Shown: positions 58,669 through 64,000 of the stretch, piece after piece | How positions within the stretch are numbered: the first letter of the stretch is position 1 | Layout of the letters: every line of letters starts with the position of its first letter | Assembly (NCBI RefSeq): GCF_963678635.1 | Contig: NC_087067.1 | Span: 17,435,018-17,499,017 of the forward strand | Direction of reading: 5' to 3' | DNA from: Symsagittifera roscoffensis | Lineage: Eukaryota > Xenacoelomorpha > Acoela > Convolutidae | DNA: 64,000 bases | Translations under genes and position numbers: made by a program | The notes under the pieces: generated by a model | What the model saw: the letters and a program-made list of their open reading frames with translations, nothing else | What the model was told of the DNA's origin: nothing | The model's database searches: none

Positions 58669-61600
58669 TTAATGTTTATTGTTTTGGTTTTCTTTGCGCT
58701 GTTTTTTAGATGGTCGTTCTTCTGAAGCTTCAGATAAAATAAATGGGTTTTTTATAGGGGGACGTTCACGGACTCGGCTACTAGAAGCTTCTTCTTCTTC
58801 TTGCAGCTCTGCTTCTGAGTAGGGCCGCTGTAAAAATCCCCAATCCGGAAGTGTAAAATCGGGAGAACTGTTATCAGTTTCATTGTATGAGTTGGCCCAC
58901 TCGGTGTCCATGTAAATGTCTTCTAGAAAAGCATTTTCTTCAGCGGCTTTATGACCAAAGGGCACTGTCGAAATTCCGTCGAAAAGTAGAAAACGTTTTG
59001 AGTCGAATGGTGATAATGCAAGTTTGTTTTGTTTCACTGTCATATTGGTGTGACCTTTCGAAACTATATTATAGTTGTACACTCTCATTGTTTTTCCAGT
59101 GAATAATGTGTCCCTGGAGGTTTGGTGGACCAGTTCTCTCTGTGCACTCCGTTTAATTCCTTTGGCACTCAATTTTTGAGTGCCTTCTAAACAGAAGCAA
59201 AATTATTATTCTTTTCTACAACGTAGGGGATAGCTTCATTTCACTTCAGCAACTCAATTTATACCGAACAAATTTTGATTCGTTTTATCAAAAAAGAGCA
59301 GAAGACTCTAAACTATGATTAAAAAAGAGGAAAAAAGAGGGAATATGTTGTCAGATAAATCAACGTTTAGGCAACATTGTATAATGTTGCCTAAATCAGC
59401 TAAATGCCCATAGTTTAATGCAACAAATTAAGGGGTGTAGGTAGGTTGGTGGTGGTAATTTTGTTCTGTAAAAGGTAGGAATGGGGGGTGGAAGGGTGGC
59501 TTAAATTTTATTTACCATTAAGGACGACCGAATATAGTTTCGGTTTTAGGGCGATGAATTCTCTGATCGGCTTCCCACCAGTCTCGTCTTTGAACTTCAG
59601 CACAACTTTCTTGTTGGTATCCTCGAACAAGAAATGGTCCTTATCGTAATTTGAAAAGTCGAAATCAGCTTTTATTTTCTCCAAGTCTCGGTAAACGTCA
59701 TCAGTTTTTATAGCGTAAATAAAACTATCCGTGTCGGAGTAAAGGAGTTCCAAGTTTAGATTTGGTTTCATTTGTTGATAATGAAACTGAAACATGAAAC
59801 GCTTGGCGAGGTCTAGGATGGTCGCACCAATTATCATAGGTTTATCCCACAATATTTTTGTTACTGAAAAGCTAATTGTGGCTAATTGATCGTCAATGAT
59901 TTGAAAGCTTTTCATTGTGCTCAGAGCTGTTTTTTGTAAAAGTTCTCTCTCATTCCTTACAATCTCCAGCTTCTTTCTTCCTAACTTAGACTCCATTGTC
60001 TTACCGAAAGCTGAATTAACAATTGGCTTGTAGAAGTTCTCCTAGAATTTATTTACCGCGGCTTTTCGTAGGCGGGTGTTGAGGTCGACAAAGGGTGCCA
60101 TCCAGTGACTTTGGCGGAACTGAAGAACTTTTCCGAGGTGAGTTATTTTCATTCCCAGCTCATGGTACAATTTTAGGGTAAGGTAGTGCAAAACATAACC
60201 TTCTTTAGGATGCAAGGTCTGTAGAAGCTTTGGCACTTTTGGCAGTGTGGTGATTCCCAATTTTCCCAACATGTCGACTTGCTCGTTGCTCATTGCACCG
60301 ATGTCCACTACTTCACGAGAGGGGGCAAGGGGGTAATCAGCAAAGAAGTCGTGAAGCTCTTCGGGTATGGTTAAACTGACTTCAACTATATAACCCCACT
60401 CTGAGGTTTCGCTGGTGAGCAGTATGTCTGCCAGACTTTTTTCAACTATTGAAAAATCGTTTAATGGCAAAGGGCAGTGTTTCATTATCCCCCCGTACAA
60501 ATTGTTTGCAGCAATATTGAGGATGTAGCTTGATGGTTCTGAGGGCAAAAAATCGTCGAGGTATTTATTGTTTGCTTTGTAAAATCGGCGCGCATAGACC
60601 GACGACATGCCTCCTCGTATCATTCGCTGCACAAGGTCCAGATGTTCACGGTCCGTTAAGAGTTTCAGTTCGGGCTTACAAACTTTTAAAAAGGCGTCCC
60701 CGGAAAGGTTACTTGCCGTGAAGTAACAGGCACAATCCAGCCCGTATGTTTGATAGCAAACTTCCCGAAAAGCTTCGAAAATGGAAGCAAGCAATAGCAC
60801 ATCTGTAGTCAAGTACAAGTCGTGGTAATCACCAAGTGAGCCACACTTCAGTTCGGTGAAAACTTTAAGGGCATGATTGTACTCGCTTCTTGAAACACTC
60901 ACATCCCCTCCTGTTAGACTATTTTTCCACATTGCTCGTGGGGGAAGGCGAGTTTCTCGGAATTTTTCGAATGAGTTGAAGTATGAGTAGGGGTAATGCC
61001 CTTTCTGTTTCAACAGACTGACTTTTTCAGCTGAGTGGCCGAGTTTTTCAAAATAGTTCTCCAGCAGAAAAAACTTTTCGTTGGGCAAATTATTGACAAG
61101 TTTTGCCAACGATGCTAGCATGAACCTATACGAATCGATGAACCTCAGATTTTCGTAGAGTTTTTTGATTTTGCCGTTTTTGTCCGTTTACGTTTTTATA
61201 TATACTGAGATTGTCAAGGATATATATTTTTCTTCAGATGCGGGTATTACGGAAAAAGTGTTTTCCGAATCGCTTTTTGCCAGCGCTTTGATTATAAAGT
61301 GTAAATCATAATTTGACAAATTATGAGCTACCACTGGAATGTACTTTGTTGTTTTTCTATTAACGTTACACTCATTGTGTGCCCAACCCAGGAACTTGTT
61401 GGTGTAATGGCAATGATCAAGTACCACTTCATCATTGTCGGAAAAATCATTCTCGCATATCCAACAAATTGTAGGATCTTCCCGTTCCTGGTCTGTTATA
61501 CCAGTGAAAGTGTAATATTTCCTTTTTTCTACTTAAATTTGTCTCGCTAACGATTCAAGGGAGCTAATTAGCTCTTCCATCACATTCGGTCCTCTTTTAA

Positions 61601-63251
61601 GCTCAAACTTTAACAGGTCTTTTTTCCCAAATTCGATTACTGCTAACGCGTAGCCGCACGGTTGATGGATTTCAATTGTTTGCGTGCTAGATTTTCGCGG
61701 ATCAGGTTGCGGTCCGTATACTGGTAAGAGCAGGGACTCCAAATCAAAGTAGATTACTCTGGGTACGTACCAACGAGCTGTTAAGTTTTTGAACTTGTGG
61801 TCATCTTTTCCCGGCTTGGGCATTGTTATGACGACATCTTCGTCTTGGTAGCACAGTTCTTGATGTCTTCTCAGAGTTTCGAATGAAGCGCATGTGTGGA
61901 AACATTTGCGACAAATCTCAGATTGAAATCGGTGCACTTTGTGCCGCACGTACTCGACCAGTTTCTGGAGATCACATATCAACACATAGTGATATTTTGA
62001 TCCATCTGTCAGCAGCAACAAGTCCACAATCAGGCTAGTAGTGAATCTGCTCGATACTCTTATGGGCAACAATTCGCCATCGTTGTACCTGAACAGAAAA
62101 ATAATTTTTATACCTAGGATTGGAATGAAATAAAAAGGGTGTTTGAATAGGTGAAGAACATTATTGAAGGAATTTCAAAATTTTTAGAAGGCAATTAGAA
62201 TTTGCTTACCGGAAGACGTTGATTTGACAATTATTCAACTTTTCAAATCTGTCCATATCCATCAGACCCATTGGCATTTCGTATTCCCCATTGATTTTCA
62301 CAATTCCTTCTTTATCGAGATTGTAGGTTGAGACTTTGTTTTTCTCCAGCCACCGTCTAGATGTGGGGTAGAGGGCCGGCTCATTCACATTGTGATATGC
62401 GGCAACAAAGCAGTAGAGAAAGCAACGGTCATCATCTTTAGTGTTGATATTTGTGAGCAGAGTAGATGCTGCGCTGAGTGCATGAGGTAGTTCGAGGTAG
62501 GATCCTGCTCTTATTGGTGAGAAGGCCGCGAAACTGATTTGCATTTTTTCAATTCTGTCAATAATCCATCCGCTACCATGAGAAGAGAACGAATTGACTT
62601 GGTTGACCATATGTTCAATCAGTTCCAAGAATTGAACCCCAGCTATTCCCTCGAAGTACACTGTCAATGTCTTAGTGTTCAGAAACAGCATGGTCCTTTC
62701 GAAGTTTCCACTGTCCCCGTCTTGCACAGTGGGAATTTTGATCATTCCCACTTCCACGTGGAATTGCACCTTGTTCGGACCCTCTTTGACCCTTTCCAGT
62801 ATAAGAGCATCTATTTCCTCCTTGTTTTGCATCATGACTTGAAGCAAATCCATTTCTTTTTCACCAACTTTGAGATCGTATCGACGCAATTTGCCTCTGA
62901 ACGCGCTTTCCGTTGGGGCAGCGGAAGACGTCGTCTCAATGCCGTCCCAAACTGGCAATGCGTGCTTCTTCAGCAAGTGTTGTCCATAGCTTTCCGCGGT
63001 GAGAAATATTGTATGGCAATAGATACAATGACTATTCGAAGTCATGTCATGTACCAGCTCGACGTGCTCTCGGGCTTCCGACAAACTCTCGAATGACTCG
63101 AGACACTCATCGCAAACAGTTTGAGGAGGAGGGGGGGGGGAAGGATCTTGTGAACTTTTTGCTCATGTCTTCTCAAGTTCCTTTTAGAGCTCAGTATTTT
63201 TACGCACTGCTGGCAAGGAACAGGTGTCGCGATAGAAGTAGAGTTCGGCAT
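58669..63251 (-). pseudogene. Decayed Polinton/Maverick-type PolB gene: zinc fingers, endonuclease VII-like and family B DNA polymerase
   Basis: Coding order on the minus strand: C2H2-like fingers (63251-63000); a conserved N-terminal module (62880-62211); a finger (CRKCFHTC..H..C, near 61900); Exo I FDLES (61745); an endonuclease VII-like HNH (ICWICE..DHCHYT..HNECN, 61470-61355); Exo II HNLSNYDLHF (61320); Exo III DYHDLYLTTDVLL (60820); PolB motif A region NNLYG (60515); the palm (FRQSHWM, 60120); motif C SDTDS (59735); and a KGIKRSA..H tail (59160). Two introns, 62209-62089 and 59515-59187, have correct phases. Breaks are a frameshift at the G-run near 63130 and in-frame stops at 61533, 61188 and 60042. 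The motif A catalytic Asp is Ala. Protein-primed PolBs of this kind replicate Polintons and related viruses. No integrase, capsid or ATPase gene is visible. Confidence 0.82.
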
Positions 63252-63857
63252 TGTTTGTTGAAGTTACTGACGTAATTCAGGAAAATTTCAAGAAGTAGAA
63301 CTGGTTATGAAAAAGCAAAAGCGAGAAGTGACTAGCACCAAAAAAACTTTGCGGGTAAGGGCAAGTAGAAGCCATTAACGAGAATTATACTTCGCCGTCT
63401 TGACAATAAGTACTTTCCTTTCCAAAAACAGGGTTTATGCTAGCTTTAAGCTCTAAATGTCTCATCACTCTGCTCAAGTGCAGGGGTTTTTTTATACTAA
63501 AAACTGATTCATTTACAGCCTCAAACTTTTGCTGTTAATTTTAAGGGTTAGCGATAAAGTTTTGGCATTTTTTAGGGGACTGGCTTAGACTTTCAATTAA
63601 CATTTCAGCACTAAATTACAAAATTTAAAGCTTAGAATGATTCAGATAGAGCCTAAAACTTTTTCTGACTAATTTTAACCGTGAAACAGTAATTTCCTAA
63701 TGATTTCAAGCCCACTTCTTGGTTTGCGTAAATAGGTATAATAAAAAGTAGAAACATGAGATAAAAGTATTCAGAAAGTAAAGCCCTCAACTAATTAATT
63801 AAGTTGAAATAAAATAGTGAACTTAAAAAATGAAAACTTTGCAAATTTGACACCTTG
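63252..63857. other. Spacer between the two polymerase-gene copies
   Basis: AT-rich, no gene seen. It includes the 5' flank of the polymerase relic; no terminal inverted repeat of a Polinton was recognised. Confidence 0.4.
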
Positions 63858-63858
63858 A

Positions 63859-64000
63859 CACCGTCTAGATGTGGGGTAGAGGGCCGGCTCATTCACATTG
63901 TGATATGCGGCAACAAAGCAGTAGAGAAAGCAACGGTCATCATCTTTAGTGTTGATATTTGTGAGCAGAGTAGATGCTGCGCTGAGTGCATGAGGTAGCT
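63859..64000 (-). pseudogene. Second copy of a PolB-relic exon segment, running off the window
   Basis: Repeats 62351-62493 with at most a couple of differences. The left boundary is abrupt at 'caccgtctag', inside what is an exon in the first copy. The duplication therefore starts mid-exon, and a second gene copy or fragment continues past 64000. Confidence 0.9.

Noticed and set aside
58669-63251. Complete Polinton or integrated virus
   Set aside because: Only the polymerase-type gene is visible. No integrase, capsid, protease, ATPase or terminal repeats were found in the window.

Overview
The window is nuclear DNA of an animal, almost certainly an invertebrate. It is AT-rich and its genes are split by GT-AG introns. 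It holds a ciliary gene of the CPLANE1 type, chymotrypsin-fold secreted serine proteases, and many eukaryotic DNA transposons, MITEs, tRNA-derived SINE heads and LTR elements. I could not fix the phylum.

Layout. 0.4-8.9 kb (+): the last 12 exons of a CPLANE1/JBTS17-like gene. 10-12.4 kb: a broken Ty3/Gypsy fragment (gag-like, retropepsin, linker, then a second copy of part of the protease). 13.4-23.7 kb (+): a serine-protease homologue that has lost its catalytic His, Ser and oxyanion Gly. One 45-nt exon lies inside a 1.06-kb tandem duplication, and its last intron carries three tandem copies of a 1.35-kb unit. 24.5-34.4 kb: transposon-dominated, mainly a 4.37-kb direct duplication containing two kinds of hAT relic. 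34.5-45.1 kb (+): a six-exon trypsin-like protease with an intact triad, its introns full of nested MITEs. 45.1-51.4 kb: repeats, including a three-unit tandem array. 51.5-52.6 kb (-): an intronless two-pass membrane protein with a diverged FkbM methyltransferase fold. 53.2-54.7 kb (-): a short LTR element with gag but no pol. 56.3-57.8 kb (+): a paralogue of the trypsin gene without a visible catalytic-Ser exon. 58.7-63.3 kb (-): a decayed, intron-bearing gene for a zinc finger/endonuclease VII-like/family B DNA polymerase protein of Polinton type. The window ends inside a second copy of one of its exons.

The three proteases form a local cluster. Two share intron phases and are clear paralogues; the third is a pseudoprotease with a different exon layout. 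The rest is mostly mobile DNA. Several elements are dated by nesting or confirmed by exact 8-bp target-site duplications, and one has a paralogous empty site 1.7 kb away.
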